This document shows, piece after piece, positions 41,348 to 50,838 of a stretch of DNA of 64,000 nucleotides. Both the position numbers and the translations under genes were made by a program. The notes below the pieces were generated by a model that did no database searches, was not told where the DNA came from, and saw only the letters and a list, made by a program, of their open reading frames with translations. Within the stretch, counting starts at the first letter, position 1. The number at the start of each line of letters is the position of its first letter. The DNA lies in the NCBI GenBank assembly GCA_902522115.1, contig CABYUV010000002.1, positions 1 to 64,000 on the forward strand, in the 5' to 3' direction. This DNA is from an uncultured Pelagibacteraceae bacterium (lineage in GTDB: Bacteria > Pseudomonadota > Alphaproteobacteria > Pelagibacterales > Pelagibacteraceae).

Positions 41348-42784
41348 TCACCAATTTTTCCAGTTTTTTTGGAGTAAATCATCAATAAAATCAAATATTT
41401 TTTTCTTTCTTTCATCCGATGTAGGACTTTCGGTTACAACTACTAAAGATGGTTTATTTGAGGAAGCTCTTATTAGCCCCCAAGAACCATCTTCGAATGA
41501 AAACCTAACTCCATTAACAGTTAAAATATCAGTAATAACTTGGCCATTTATCTCAGTTTTATTTTCTTTTAAATTTTTAATTTGTTTTACTAGCTCCTCA
41601 ACAACAATATACTTTTCTTCATCTTTGCAAAAAGGTGCCATTGTTGGTGTTTGAAACGTGTTCGGTAATTCGCTAATAATTTCACTAATTTTTTTATTTT
41701 GACTATCTAATAAATGGCAAACTTGAATTGCTGAATTTATACCATCATCATATCCAAAACCTAATGGCTGATTAAAGAAAAAATGTCCACTTTTTTCAAA
41801 TCCAGCTAAAGCTTTTTCCGTGTTTACTTTCCTTTTTATATGTGAGTGTCCAGTTTTCCAATAAATAGTCTCACAATTATTTTCTATTAATATTTTATCT
41901 TTTGAATATAAACCTGTCGATTTTACATCGACTACAAACTTAGAATTTTTATATTTATTTGATAGATTTCTAGCTATTAAAAGACCTATTTTATCAGAAA
42001 ATATTTCATTACCTTTATTATCAATAACACCAACTCTATCTCCATCACCATCAAATCCAAAACCTATATCTGCATTATTTTCTCTAACAACTTTAGCTAT
42101 TTGATGAAGCATTTGTAGATCCTCTGGATTTGGATTGTATTTGGGAAAATTCCAATCTAGGTTACAATCTAACTCAATCACTTCACATCCTATACCTCTT
42201 AGAATATCTGGAGCAAAAACGCCTGCTGTTCCATTTCCACAGGCAACTACAGCTTTTATTTTTTTCTTAATTTTATTTTTACTAATTAAGTCGTTTTTAT
42301 AAATTTTATCAAAATCTTTAATTTGTTTTTCATTTCCTTCTCCTTTAGAGAAATTTTCATTTAAGGTAATTTCTTTTAGTTCTTTCATTTCATCAGGTGC
42401 GTGAGTTAGTCCTTTTTTGATACCCATTTTCACACCCGTCCAACCATTTTCATTATGACTTGCTGTAACCATAGCAACCGCATCTGCATCTAAATTAAAT
42501 TGTGCAAAATAAACCATTGGAGATAATGACAGACCAATATCTTCTATATTGCAACCTGTAGACAATAATCCTTTTTTAAGAGCTGCTTTTATTTCCTCAC
42601 TATAAGAGCGATAATCATGGCCAACTATGATTCTCGGATTTTCTTTTTTAGTTTGAATTTTTATTTGTGTTCCAAGCCCTTTACCAAGATTCTCTATTCC
42701 AGCTGAATTTATGTCTTTCTCATACAACCAACGAGCGTCATATTCTCTGAACCCATAGGGATCTATTTTTATATTTTGGCTCAT
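41348..42784 (-). CDS. Phosphomannomutase/phosphoglucomutase
   Basis: This 478-residue alpha-D-phosphohexomutase has DPYGFREYDARWLY, the phosphoserine loop VTASHNENGWTGVKMG with Ser109, the metal loop GFGFDGDGDRVGVID, the sugar-binding GFEKSGHFFF, and a phosphate-binding SFEDGSWGLIRASSNKPSLVV (in parts). It interconverts hexose 1- and 6-phosphates for nucleotide-sugar and envelope synthesis. It resembles AlgC/ManB rather than GlmM. It is divergent from nrdA (181 nt) and has a clear terminator. Confidence 0.9.
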   Translation of the reverse strand: MSQNIKIDPYGFREYDARWLYEKDINSAGIENLGKGLGTQIKIQTKKENPRIIVGHDYRSYSEEIKAALKKGLLSTGCNIEDIGLSLSPMVYFAQFNLDADAVAMVTASHNENGWTGVKMGIKKGLTHAPDEMKELKEITLNENFSKGEGNEKQIKDFDKIYKNDLISKNKIKKKIKAVVACGNGTAGVFAPDILRGIGCEVIELDCNLDWNFPKYNPNPEDLQMLHQIAKVVRENNADIGFGFDGDGDRVGVIDNKGNEIFSDKIGLLIARNLSNKYKNSKFVVDVKSTGLYSKDKILIENNCETIYWKTGHSHIKRKVNTEKALAGFEKSGHFFFNQPLGFGYDDGINSAIQVCHLLDSQNKKISEIISELPNTFQTPTMAPFCKDEEKYIVVEELVKQIKNLKENKTEINGQVITDILTVNGVRFSFEDGSWGLIRASSNKPSLVVVTESPTSDERKKKIFDFIDDLLQKNWKNW

Positions 42785-42917
42785 TGGTTATTTACTTACT
42801 GTTTATTATGTTAATTTCTTGAAAAAAATTTAATTTTTTTATTGATTAACATATTGTCGCGTTCTATAAATGTTCTGTTGTTGAAATACTTATTTAGTAT
42901 ATTTACAACAAACGCCT

Positions 42918-42932
42918 ACAACATATAGTTGT
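42918..42932 (+). promoter_or_regulatory. Possible NrdR-like operator upstream of nrdA
   Basis: ACAACATATAGTTGT is a dyad with perfect 5-bp arms (ACAAC/GTTGT) around ATATA, 33 nt before the nrdA ATG. ACAAAATATATTAAA (42946-42960) is a weaker second copy of the same look, 28 nt on. Tandem boxes of this general form are bound by NrdR before ribonucleotide reductase genes, but the match to the consensus is only partial. The rest of the 181-nt divergent gap shows no clear promoter. Confidence 0.3.
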
Positions 42933-42965
42933 TTTCGTATTAATAACAAAATATATTAAACTTTT

Positions 42966-44906
42966 ATGAATAAGATTCTTTCTCAGGCCCTCAAAAAAGC
43001 TGTCTCTGAATATAGCCCAGCAGTTAAAGAAGCTTCTAAAATAAATAAGCCTGATCTTTTTTCCTTAAATAATGAAACAGAATTATTTCAAAATGATAAA
43101 GGCATTATAATTAAAATTGACCGATCAAGAGATGCAAACCTTACTGACTTTGGTAAAGCAACTTTAAAAGATAGATATTTAGGTTTAAATGAATCTTACC
43201 AAGATTTGTTTGCAAGAGTAGCAAGTACATATGCAGATGATAATTTACACGCACAAAGAATTTATAATTACATAAGCAATCTTTGGTTCATGCCAGCAAC
43301 ACCAGTTTTGTCAAATGGTGGTACAAAAAGAGGTTTACCAATTTCATGTTTTTTAAATGAGGCATCTGATAGCTTAGGAGGCATTCTTGATTTATGGAGT
43401 GAGAATGTTTGGTTAGCAGCGAAGGGTGGAGGAATTGGAAGCTACTGGGGTAACTTAAGATCTATTGGTGAAAAAATAGGAAGAGTTGGAAAAACTTCTG
43501 GAATAATACCTTTTATAAAAGTTATGGATTCTTTGACTATGGCAATTAGCCAAGGGTCATTAAGAAGAGGTTCTGCTGCATGTTATCTTCCGATAGATCA
43601 TCCTGAGATAGAAGAGTTTATTGAAATGAGAAGACCAACAGGTGGTGATCCAAATAGAAAAGCATTAAATTTACATCATGGTGTTTTAGTTTCTGATGCA
43701 TTTATGAGAGCTGTAGAAACAGATGAACAATGGGCATTAAAAAGTCCTGCTGATGGAAGTGTTCAACAAACTATTTCTGCAAGAAATTTATGGATAAGAT
43801 TATTAACAGCAAGAATTGAAACTGGAGAACCATATATAATTTATATTGATACTGTTAACAGACAAATTCCACAACATCACAAGCTAGCAAATCTTACAGT
43901 TAAAACTTCTAACTTATGTAGTGAAATAACTTTGCCTACAGGAATTGATAAAGATGGAAGAGATAGAACAGCAGTATGTTGTTTGTCTTCGTTAAATTTA
44001 GAAAAATATGATGAATGGAAAGATGATCCAGATATGATTAGTGATGTGATGAGATTTTTAGATAATGTTTTATCCGATTTCATTAAAAAAGCACCAGATC
44101 AATTTAAAGATGCAAAATATTCTGCGGAAAGAGAAAGAAGCGTTGGATTAGGTGTGATGGGCTTTCACTCATTTTTACAAAAAAATAGAATTCCACTTGA
44201 GTCTGTAATGGCTAAGTCATGGAATAAGAAAATTTTTAAAAATATCCATGAAAAAGTTAATCAAGCTTCTAAAGATTTAGCTGAAGAAAGAGGAGCTTGT
44301 CCAGATGCAGCTGAGTATGGTTACAAAGAAAGATTTTCAAATAAAACAGCAATAGCACCAACTGCTTCAATCTCAATTATTTGTGGAGGTGCTTCACCTG
44401 GAGTAGAACCTATTGCTGCAAACAGCTATACACATAAAACTCTTTCAGGATCTTTTAATGTTAGAAATAGATATTTAGAAGAAATTCTTCAGTCACATGG
44501 TAAAAATGATGATGAAACATGGTCTACAATTACTACTAATCAGGGCTCAGTTAATCATCTAGATTTCTTAACTGATCTTGAAAAAGACGTATTTAAAACT
44601 GCATTTGAGCTTAACCAAAATTGGATAATTGAATTAAGTGGTGATAGAACTCCATTTATTTCTCAGGCACAGTCAGTAAATTTATTTTTGCCGGCAGATG
44701 TCCATAAGAAAGAACTACACAAAATTCATTTTGATGCCTGGAAGAAAGGTTTAAAGAGCCTTTATTACTGTAGATCAAAATCAATTCAAAGAGCTGAAAA
44801 TATTAATGATGCTAAATCAACTGATATTACGGCTAATGTTTATAAATCTAAAAATCAACCATCTAACCAAGAGCCAGAGTACGAGGAGTGTTTATCATGT
44901 CAGTAG
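42966..44906 (+). CDS. nrdA: Class I ribonucleotide reductase alpha subunit
   Basis: This 646-residue catalytic subunit has the active-site cysteines in LPISCFLNEA and SNLCSEITLP (Asn, Cys, Glu triad in NLCSE), the FMPATPVLSNGG loop, APTASISIICGGASPGVEP, and the redox-relay C-terminal ECLSCQ. It reduces ribonucleoside diphosphates to the deoxy forms. It starts directly with the core helices: there is no N-terminal ATP-cone (about 90 residues) that gives most NrdA enzymes dATP feedback. The 3' end overlaps nrdB by 10 nt. Confidence 0.95.
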   Translation: MNKILSQALKKAVSEYSPAVKEASKINKPDLFSLNNETELFQNDKGIIIKIDRSRDANLTDFGKATLKDRYLGLNESYQDLFARVASTYADDNLHAQRIYNYISNLWFMPATPVLSNGGTKRGLPISCFLNEASDSLGGILDLWSENVWLAAKGGGIGSYWGNLRSIGEKIGRVGKTSGIIPFIKVMDSLTMAISQGSLRRGSAACYLPIDHPEIEEFIEMRRPTGGDPNRKALNLHHGVLVSDAFMRAVETDEQWALKSPADGSVQQTISARNLWIRLLTARIETGEPYIIYIDTVNRQIPQHHKLANLTVKTSNLCSEITLPTGIDKDGRDRTAVCCLSSLNLEKYDEWKDDPDMISDVMRFLDNVLSDFIKKAPDQFKDAKYSAERERSVGLGVMGFHSFLQKNRIPLESVMAKSWNKKIFKNIHEKVNQASKDLAEERGACPDAAEYGYKERFSNKTAIAPTASISIICGGASPGVEPIAANSYTHKTLSGSFNVRNRYLEEILQSHGKNDDETWSTITTNQGSVNHLDFLTDLEKDVFKTAFELNQNWIIELSGDRTPFISQAQSVNLFLPADVHKKELHKIHFDAWKKGLKSLYYCRSKSIQRAENINDAKSTDITANVYKSKNQPSNQEPEYEECLSCQ

Positions 44907-45904
44907 CAGAAAAAATAAATAAAGAAATTATTCAACCAAAAAAAATGGGATTACTAGTTGAAAACCCTGTTTATAAACCTTTTAGATATCCTTGGTGCTA
45001 TGATGCTTGGTTAACTCAGCAAAGAATTCATTGGTTACCAGAAGAAGTTCCTCTTGGAGATGATGTTAGAGACTGGCAAAAAAATCTTTCACAACCAGAA
45101 AAAAATCTACTTACTCAAATTTTTAGGTTTTTTACTCAAGCTGATGTAGAGGTTAACAATTGTTATTTAAGACATTACACAACTGTATTTAAACCAACAG
45201 AGGTATTAATGATGATGACAGCATTTGCTGCAATGGAAACAGTCCATGTAGCTGCTTATTCTCATTTGTTGGATACCATCGGTATGCCTGAGTCAGAATA
45301 TTCAGCTTTTATGAAATACAAAGAGATGAAAGACAAGTACGATTATATGCAGGGCTTCAACGTAAATTCCAAAGAGGATATTGCAAAGACAGTTGCAGTG
45401 TTTAGTGCTTTTACAGAAGGATTACAGTTATTTGCAAGTTTTGCTATTTTGTTAAATTTTCCAAGACACAATAAAATGAAAGGAATGGGACAGATAGTTA
45501 CTTGGTCTGTAAGAGATGAAACACTTCATTGCAATTCTATGATCAGAATTTTTAAGGAGTTTATAAAAGAAAATCCTGAAATCTGGACACCTAAACTTAA
45601 AAAGGAACTTTATGAAGCTTGTAGAACAATTGTTGAGCATGAAGATGCCTTTATCGATTTAGCTTTTGAAATGGGTCCGATGGAAGGTTTAACTGCGCAA
45701 GAAGTTAAAGGTTATATTAGGTTCATTGCGAATAGACGACTTATTCAATTAGGATTAGAACCAATTTATGACATTCAAAAAAACCCACTAACTTGGCTTG
45801 ATACAATGCTTAACGCTGTTGAACACATGAACTTTTTTGAAGGCCGTGCAACAGAATACTCTAAAGCATCAACTCAAGGTACTTGGGCAGAGGCTTTTAG
45901 TTAA
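44897..45904 (+). CDS. nrdB: Class I ribonucleotide reductase beta subunit
   Basis: This is a 335-residue diiron radical subunit. I chose the ATG at 44897 over a GTG at 44888 because GAGGAG lies 8 nt upstream of it and MSVAEKI is a sensible start. Ligand motifs are AAMETVHVAAYSH (Glu, His, and radical Tyr121 four residues after His), EGLQLFASF and RDETLHCNSM. The Tyr implies a tyrosyl-radical enzyme. It generates the radical used by NrdA. It has no ATP-cone either, so overall allosteric control is not visible in either subunit. Confidence 0.95.
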   Translation: MSVAEKINKEIIQPKKMGLLVENPVYKPFRYPWCYDAWLTQQRIHWLPEEVPLGDDVRDWQKNLSQPEKNLLTQIFRFFTQADVEVNNCYLRHYTTVFKPTEVLMMMTAFAAMETVHVAAYSHLLDTIGMPESEYSAFMKYKEMKDKYDYMQGFNVNSKEDIAKTVAVFSAFTEGLQLFASFAILLNFPRHNKMKGMGQIVTWSVRDETLHCNSMIRIFKEFIKENPEIWTPKLKKELYEACRTIVEHEDAFIDLAFEMGPMEGLTAQEVKGYIRFIANRRLIQLGLEPIYDIQKNPLTWLDTMLNAVEHMNFFEGRATEYSKASTQGTWAEAFS

Positions 45905-45912
45905 TAATAATA

Positions 45913-47037
45913 TTATCTTTGATTTAACTGCAATACTTTTCGGTGTTTACTACCTTTGTAACTCGCTAAAGGTCTGATAAGTTTATTTGCAGCATGTTGT
46001 TCCATTATATGTGCAGACCAACCAGTAATTCTTGAGATTACAAATATTGGGGTAAAAAAATCTGTTTCAAATCCCATCAAATGATAAGTAGGTCCTGTTG
46101 GATAATCTACGTTAGGATATATATTTTTTTCTTTAATCATTACCTTCTCAACAATATCGTAAATTTTTTCAAATTTTTTGTCTTTCTTAATTTTTGCTAC
46201 TTTTGCAAAATATTTCCTCATTGTAGGAACTCTTGAATCTCCTGACTTATAAACCCTATGTCCAAATCCCATAACCACCTCTTTGTTTTTAAGTGCGTTA
46301 TTAATCCATTTTAGTGCATTTTCTGGTTTTTTTATTTTATTCATCATATGCATAACCTCTTCGTTCGCGCCACCATGAAGAGGACCTTTTAAACTAGCAA
46401 TCGCGCCCGTAATTGCACCATGTATATCAGAAAGACTACTAGTAATGGTTCTGGCAGTGAAGGTTGAAACATTAAAACTATGTTCGGCATATAAAATTAG
46501 AGACACGTCAAAAGCCTTAACTATTTCTTTTTGTGGTACTTTCCCAAAACACATATAGAAAAAATTTTCAGCAAAGGTTAATGATTTCTTAGGTTTAATA
46601 ATTTTTTTTCCTTTTCTTATTCTATAAAAAGCAGCCAGCGCAGTAGGAGTTTTCGCAAAAATCCTTAATGCCTTTCTCATATTTGCTTCAGGTGAAGAGT
46701 CAGTTGTTTCCTTGTCCTCTAACCCCATAACACTTACAGCAGTTCTTGCAACATCCATAGGATGAGATCGTTTAGGCATATGCTTAATTATTTCATATAA
46801 ATTTTTAGTGAGTTCTCGATTATTTTTTTCTTCTTTTTCAAATTGTCTAAGCTGAATAGTGTTTGGTAAATCTTTATTTAAAATAAGATAAGCAACCTCC
46901 TCAAATCTACAATATTCACACAAATCTTGAGCAGCATAACCTCTATAAGTGAGAGAATTAATTTCTGGCATTACCTTTGAAACTTCTGTCTCATCCACAA
47001 CTATGCCAAGCAAACCTTTTTTAATATCGTCACTCAT
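45913..47037 (-). CDS. prpC: 2-methylcitrate synthase (citrate synthase family)
   Basis: This 374-residue citrate-synthase-fold enzyme of the short type has SLTYRGYAAQDLCE near the N-terminus, SDIHGAITGAIASLKGPLHGGANEEVM with a catalytic His, VVMGFGHRVYKSGDSRVP with the second His, and FETDFFTPIFVISRITGWSAH with the Asp. The order and setting (prpD, prpB, prpC overlapping by 1 nt each) make it PrpC, condensing propionyl-CoA with oxaloacetate. It may also work on acetyl-CoA, as such enzymes often do. Confidence 0.92.
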   Translation of the reverse strand: MSDDIKKGLLGIVVDETEVSKVMPEINSLTYRGYAAQDLCEYCRFEEVAYLILNKDLPNTIQLRQFEKEEKNNRELTKNLYEIIKHMPKRSHPMDVARTAVSVMGLEDKETTDSSPEANMRKALRIFAKTPTALAAFYRIRKGKKIIKPKKSLTFAENFFYMCFGKVPQKEIVKAFDVSLILYAEHSFNVSTFTARTITSSLSDIHGAITGAIASLKGPLHGGANEEVMHMMNKIKKPENALKWINNALKNKEVVMGFGHRVYKSGDSRVPTMRKYFAKVAKIKKDKKFEKIYDIVEKVMIKEKNIYPNVDYPTGPTYHLMGFETDFFTPIFVISRITGWSAHIMEQHAANKLIRPLASYKGSKHRKVLQLNQR

Positions 47038-47933
47038 TATTCATGTCCTTCATCACTAAAATTAAATATCTTTTCATCCAATGAATTATATTTTTCATAA
47101 TCAACTAATTCATAAAGTCTCTTTCTAGTTTGCATTTTATCAATTATGTTATTCTGATGTCCATTTGTATAAATGTCTCTCAATCCATCTTCAACATTTT
47201 TCATCGCCAATCTTTGTGTGGTTACAGGATAAATCACTATGTTATATCCAAAATTTTCTAATTCTTTATAATTAAATAATTTTGATTTACCAAATTCCGT
47301 CATATTAGCCAATAAATAACCCGATAATTCTTTGCGCACTTTTTCAAAATCTTTTTCATCATGTAAGGCTTCAGGGAAAATTATTTCTGCTCCAGCATCA
47401 ATATATGCTTTGCATCTTTCAATCATTTTATTTATTCCTTCCACACTGTTAGCATCTGAGCGTGCAATTATTTTAAAATTTTGATCCTTTCTAGCATTGA
47501 TGCATTCTTTAATTTTTTTAACCATTTTATCAGTTGAAATTAGTTCTTTATTTTCTAAATGCCCGCATCTTTTTCGCTCAATTTGGTCTTCCAAATGAAC
47601 ACCTGTTATTCCAAATTCCTCAAATGTTTCAACTGTTTCTTTACAAGATTTAAATCCTGTATCGATATCAACTATTGTTGGTAAATTTGTTGCTCTAGAA
47701 ATTAAATAAGATCTTGTACTTACATCTTGTAAAGTTGTTAAACCTATGTCAGGAAAACCAAGATCGTTTGCCATAACGCCACCTGATACATAGACAGCAT
47801 CATATCCTATTTCCTCAATTAATTTTGCTGTCAATGGGCTGTATGCTCCTGGAACTCTTAATATTTTATTTGACCTTAGTTTTTGATCAAAATCTATTCT
47901 TTTTTGACTCGGTTCTTTCTCTATAAAGTGCAT
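47037..47933 (-). CDS. prpB: 2-methylisocitrate lyase
   Basis: This 298-residue isocitrate lyase-family enzyme has VPGAYSPLTAKLIEEIGYDAVYVSGG, the Mg-binding VDIDTGF, LEDQIERKRCGHL with catalytic Cys123 and a KRCGH loop, and FPEALHDEKDFEKV. It splits 2-methylisocitrate into pyruvate and succinate. It is the middle gene of the minus-strand prp operon, overlapping both neighbours by one base (TAATG). The length is normal. Confidence 0.94.
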   Translation of the reverse strand: MHFIEKEPSQKRIDFDQKLRSNKILRVPGAYSPLTAKLIEEIGYDAVYVSGGVMANDLGFPDIGLTTLQDVSTRSYLISRATNLPTIVDIDTGFKSCKETVETFEEFGITGVHLEDQIERKRCGHLENKELISTDKMVKKIKECINARKDQNFKIIARSDANSVEGINKMIERCKAYIDAGAEIIFPEALHDEKDFEKVRKELSGYLLANMTEFGKSKLFNYKELENFGYNIVIYPVTTQRLAMKNVEDGLRDIYTNGHQNNIIDKMQTRKRLYELVDYEKYNSLDEKIFNFSDEGHE

Positions 47934-49435
47934 TAAAAAATTCCTTTTTTACTATTTTGTTTTATTTTACTTTTTCTTACTTCAATATTCAATTTATGTA
48001 GTTGACCTGATTTCAATTGTCTTAAATTTTGTACTGTTTTTAAAAATCGATCACTCTCTTTTGAGCCTATGATGCCCTCAGTTAAGATTAAAAACTTATT
48101 TATATAATTTTCTCTTTTAAATGGTCTAGCTCCATAAGGGTGGGCATCAGCTCTATCCAATTCTTGTATTATTTTTTTACCAGTTTTTAATGTTACAACA
48201 ACTTTGGCACCAAATGACTTATTTCTTGGATTTGGGTCATGATATTTCTTTGTCCATTTTTTATCCTCAAATGTTTTTATCGATCTCCAAAGCTTAATTG
48301 TGCTTTTTCTTTTAGCTCTTGATTTTGTATATGATTTAACATGATGCCAATCACCATCTTCTAATGCAACAGCAAAAATATACATTATAGAATGATCTAG
48401 AGTTTCTCTGCTGGCATTAGGATCCATTTTTTGAGGATCATTAGCCCCAGAACCTATAACGTAATGTGTGTGATGACTAGTAAAAATATCAACTTTTTTT
48501 ATTTGATTTAAATTAGGAATTTTAGTTTTCAGTTTTTTTGCAAGATCTATCAATGCTTGTGATTGATATTCAGCAGAATATTCTTTTGTATAAGTTTCTA
48601 AAATAGCTTTCTTAGTCTCGCCTTTTTTCGGTAGGGGAACTTTATAAATAGCTTTTTTACCATCAAGTATTCTTGCAATTACACTGTCTTCACCTTCATA
48701 AATTGGACTTGGAGCACCTTCACCTCTCATAGCTCTATCCACAGCTTCTATAGCAAGTTTTCCAGCGTGAGCAGGGGCATAAGCTTTCCAACTTGAAATT
48801 TCCCCTTTTCTTGATTGTCTTGTTGAAATGGTTGTATGTAAGGATTGTTGAACAGCCTGATAAATTGTTTCTGTATTTAATTTAAGCATTGCACCTAATC
48901 CAGCAGCCACACTAGGTCCTAAATGGGCAATATGATCAACTTTATGTTTATGTAAACAAATACCTTTAACCAAATTTACCTGAACTTCGTATGCAGTAAT
49001 TATACCTCTTAAAAGATCTAAACCACTTTTTTTGTTTTGCTGTGCTACACTTATCAAAGGAGGTATATTATCGCCTGGATGACTATAATCTGCAGCTAAA
49101 AATGTATCATGAAAGTCTAATTCTCTAACAGCTGTTCCATTTGACCATGCAGCCCATTCACAATCAAATTTTAATTTTGAATTAATACCAAATAGAGTTG
49201 CACCATTTTTTCGTGAATGTTTTAAAGCCATCTCTCTAGATGAGATTACTGGCTTTCTATTTAAGGATGCGATAGCAACTGATGCATTATCAATTATTCT
49301 ATTAATAACCATTTCAATTGAGTCTTTATTTAATTTGGCATTATCACTTGCGATTTCAGCTATTTTCCAAGCAAGCTGTTTTTTCTTTTGAAGATTAACT
49401 TTTGATGGATATACTTTAACTGTATGTAAAAACAA
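47933..49435 (-). CDS. prpD: 2-methylcitrate dehydratase
   Basis: This 500-residue MmgE/PrpD-family protein has [30 protein letters not shown], the central [20 protein letters not shown], and a C-terminal [21 protein letters not shown]. It converts 2-methylcitrate to 2-methyl-cis-aconitate. The start is a TTG at 49435: AGGAG lies 5 nt upstream of it and no ATG is available before the conserved N-terminus. It heads the propionate operon. No prpR, prpE or acnD is near; propionyl-CoA is presumably supplied by other pathways. Confidence 0.92.
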   Translation of the reverse strand: MFLHTVKVYPSKVNLQKKKQLAWKIAEIASDNAKLNKDSIEMVINRIIDNASVAIASLNRKPVISSREMALKHSRKNGATLFGINSKLKFDCEWAAWSNGTAVRELDFHDTFLAADYSHPGDNIPPLISVAQQNKKSGLDLLRGIITAYEVQVNLVKGICLHKHKVDHIAHLGPSVAAGLGAMLKLNTETIYQAVQQSLHTTISTRQSRKGEISSWKAYAPAHAGKLAIEAVDRAMRGEGAPSPIYEGEDSVIARILDGKKAIYKVPLPKKGETKKAILETYTKEYSAEYQSQALIDLAKKLKTKIPNLNQIKKVDIFTSHHTHYVIGSGANDPQKMDPNASRETLDHSIMYIFAVALEDGDWHHVKSYTKSRAKRKSTIKLWRSIKTFEDKKWTKKYHDPNPRNKSFGAKVVVTLKTGKKIIQELDRADAHPYGARPFKRENYINKFLILTEGIIGSKESDRFLKTVQNLRQLKSGQLHKLNIEVRKSKIKQNSKKGIF

Positions 49436-49488
49436 AATAACTCCTAACTTGTGATTTTGTTTTAATAGTTAAAATAAATTAATCAATA

Positions 49489-50154
49489 TTAAATATATTC
49501 AGATACTATTTTCTCAATACCCACAAAGTCTTTAATTATGTGATTGTGATAAATTTCTTCAGATCTTTTTTCTGTATATCCATATTTCAGTAAAATTATT
49601 GGAATCTGAGCAGCCTTAGCAGCATTAGCATCTGTCTCACTGTCACCGATCATAATTGATTTGTTTTTATCACCATCTAAAATTTCTAACACAGTTGTTA
49701 AATGTCGAGGATCTGGTTTACAATATTCAAAAGTATTAAATCCCGCAACATATTCAAAATAATTATAAATTCCAATTTTTTTTAAAAGATCAACCGCCAA
49801 GTGTTCAGTTTTATTAGTGCATACTGCCATAGAAATATTTTCATTTTTACACCAATTTAAGAATTCTTTTACTCCATTAATTAATTTACTTTCATGTAAA
49901 ATATTTTTTCCATAAAAAGATAGAAATTCATCAGTCATTTTATTTTGAATTTTTTCATCAAACCATTTCCATTGACCATTAGCCTTTGCCATCATAGCTT
50001 TTGCACCTTTGCCAACAGCATTTTTTAGTTCTCCCAAAGTTTTAGTTGGGTAACCAAATTTTTTCATTACATGATTATGAGCTCGAATTAAATCTGGCGC
50101 TGTATCTACCAAAGTACCATCTAAATCAAACAATATTGTAAATTTTTGTTTCAT
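49489..50154 (-). CDS. gph: Phosphoglycolate phosphatase-like HAD hydrolase
   Basis: This 221-residue HAD phosphatase has the DLDGTLVDTAPDL nucleophile motif at residues 10-22, a four-helix cap (LGELKNAVGKGAKAMM), AVCTNKTEHLAVDLL for motif II, KPDPRHL for motif III and MIGDSETDANAA for motif IV. It likely removes phosphate from 2-phosphoglycolate formed in DNA repair or related phosphoesters. It is alone on the minus strand, divergent from the GlmU-like gene by 69 nt and 53 nt from the prpD start. Confidence 0.88.
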   Translation of the reverse strand: MKQKFTILFDLDGTLVDTAPDLIRAHNHVMKKFGYPTKTLGELKNAVGKGAKAMMAKANGQWKWFDEKIQNKMTDEFLSFYGKNILHESKLINGVKEFLNWCKNENISMAVCTNKTEHLAVDLLKKIGIYNYFEYVAGFNTFEYCKPDPRHLTTVLEILDGDKNKSIMIGDSETDANAAKAAQIPIILLKYGYTEKRSEEIYHNHIIKDFVGIEKIVSEYI

Positions 50155-50223
50155 TTTAAAAGTATTTTAAAGAAATAAATTGTGAATTAATCAAGGTATA
50201 TACTTAATGTAAATAAATTCCAA

Positions 50224-50835
50224 ATGAAAGATTCTGATCAAATAAAATTAAGAAAAAAATTTATTAAATTGGGTGTAAAAATGCTGGGACCTGAAACTAT
50301 TTTTTTTTCAAAGGATACAAAGATTGGAGATAACGTAACCATAGAACCTTATGTTGTCATTGGCTCTAAAGTTAAAATTGGAAACAATGTAATTATCAAA
50401 TCTTTTTCACATTTAGAGTCTTGTAAGATTGAAAATAAAGTTGAGATTGGTCCATATGCAAGAATAAGACCTAATACAATTTTAAAAGAAGGATCTAAAA
50501 TAGGTAATTTTGTAGAGATTAAAAAAAGTATTTTGGGAATCAAATCTAAAGTTAATCATTTATCTTATGTGGGAGATGCTCAAATTGGAAAATCAGTAAA
50601 TATTGGAGCAGGCACAATTACTTGTAATTATGATGGAGTAAAAAAGAACAAGACAAAAATTAGAGATAAAGTATTTATAGGTTCAAACTCTTCTTTAGTT
50701 GCTCCAGTTACATTAAATGACGATAGCATTATTGGAGCTGGATCAGTAATAACAAAGAATGTTAAAAAAAAATCTTTAGCAATAACAAGAACGCAACAAT
50801 TAGAAATTAAGAATTACAAAAGAAAGAAAAAATAA
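50224..50835 (+). CDS. GlmU C-terminal (acetyltransferase) domain as a stand-alone protein
   Basis: The 203-residue protein is a left-handed beta helix matching GlmU only from its linker onward: LGPETIFFSKDTKIGDNVTIEP (in parts), FSHLES, ARIRPNT (Arg82), FVEIKKS (Lys100), NHLSYVGDA (His112), NIGAGTITCNYDG, GSNSSLVAPVTL. These are the acetyl-CoA/glucosamine-1-P acetyltransferase residues. The N-terminal pyrophosphorylase domain of about 230 residues is absent, and the region upstream holds only 69 nt before a divergent gene. It is 3 nt before glmS, so amino-sugar synthesis is certain, and the UTP step must be encoded elsewhere. Confidence 0.85.
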   Translation: MKDSDQIKLRKKFIKLGVKMLGPETIFFSKDTKIGDNVTIEPYVVIGSKVKIGNNVIIKSFSHLESCKIENKVEIGPYARIRPNTILKEGSKIGNFVEIKKSILGIKSKVNHLSYVGDAQIGKSVNIGAGTITCNYDGVKKNKTKIRDKVFIGSNSSLVAPVTLNDDSIIGAGSVITKNVKKKSLAITRTQQLEIKNYKRKKK

Positions 50836-50838
50836 AAT

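Noticed and set aside
44888-44896. GTG at 44888 as the nrdB start
   Set aside because: It overlaps the GAGGAG ribosome site that serves the ATG at 44897.
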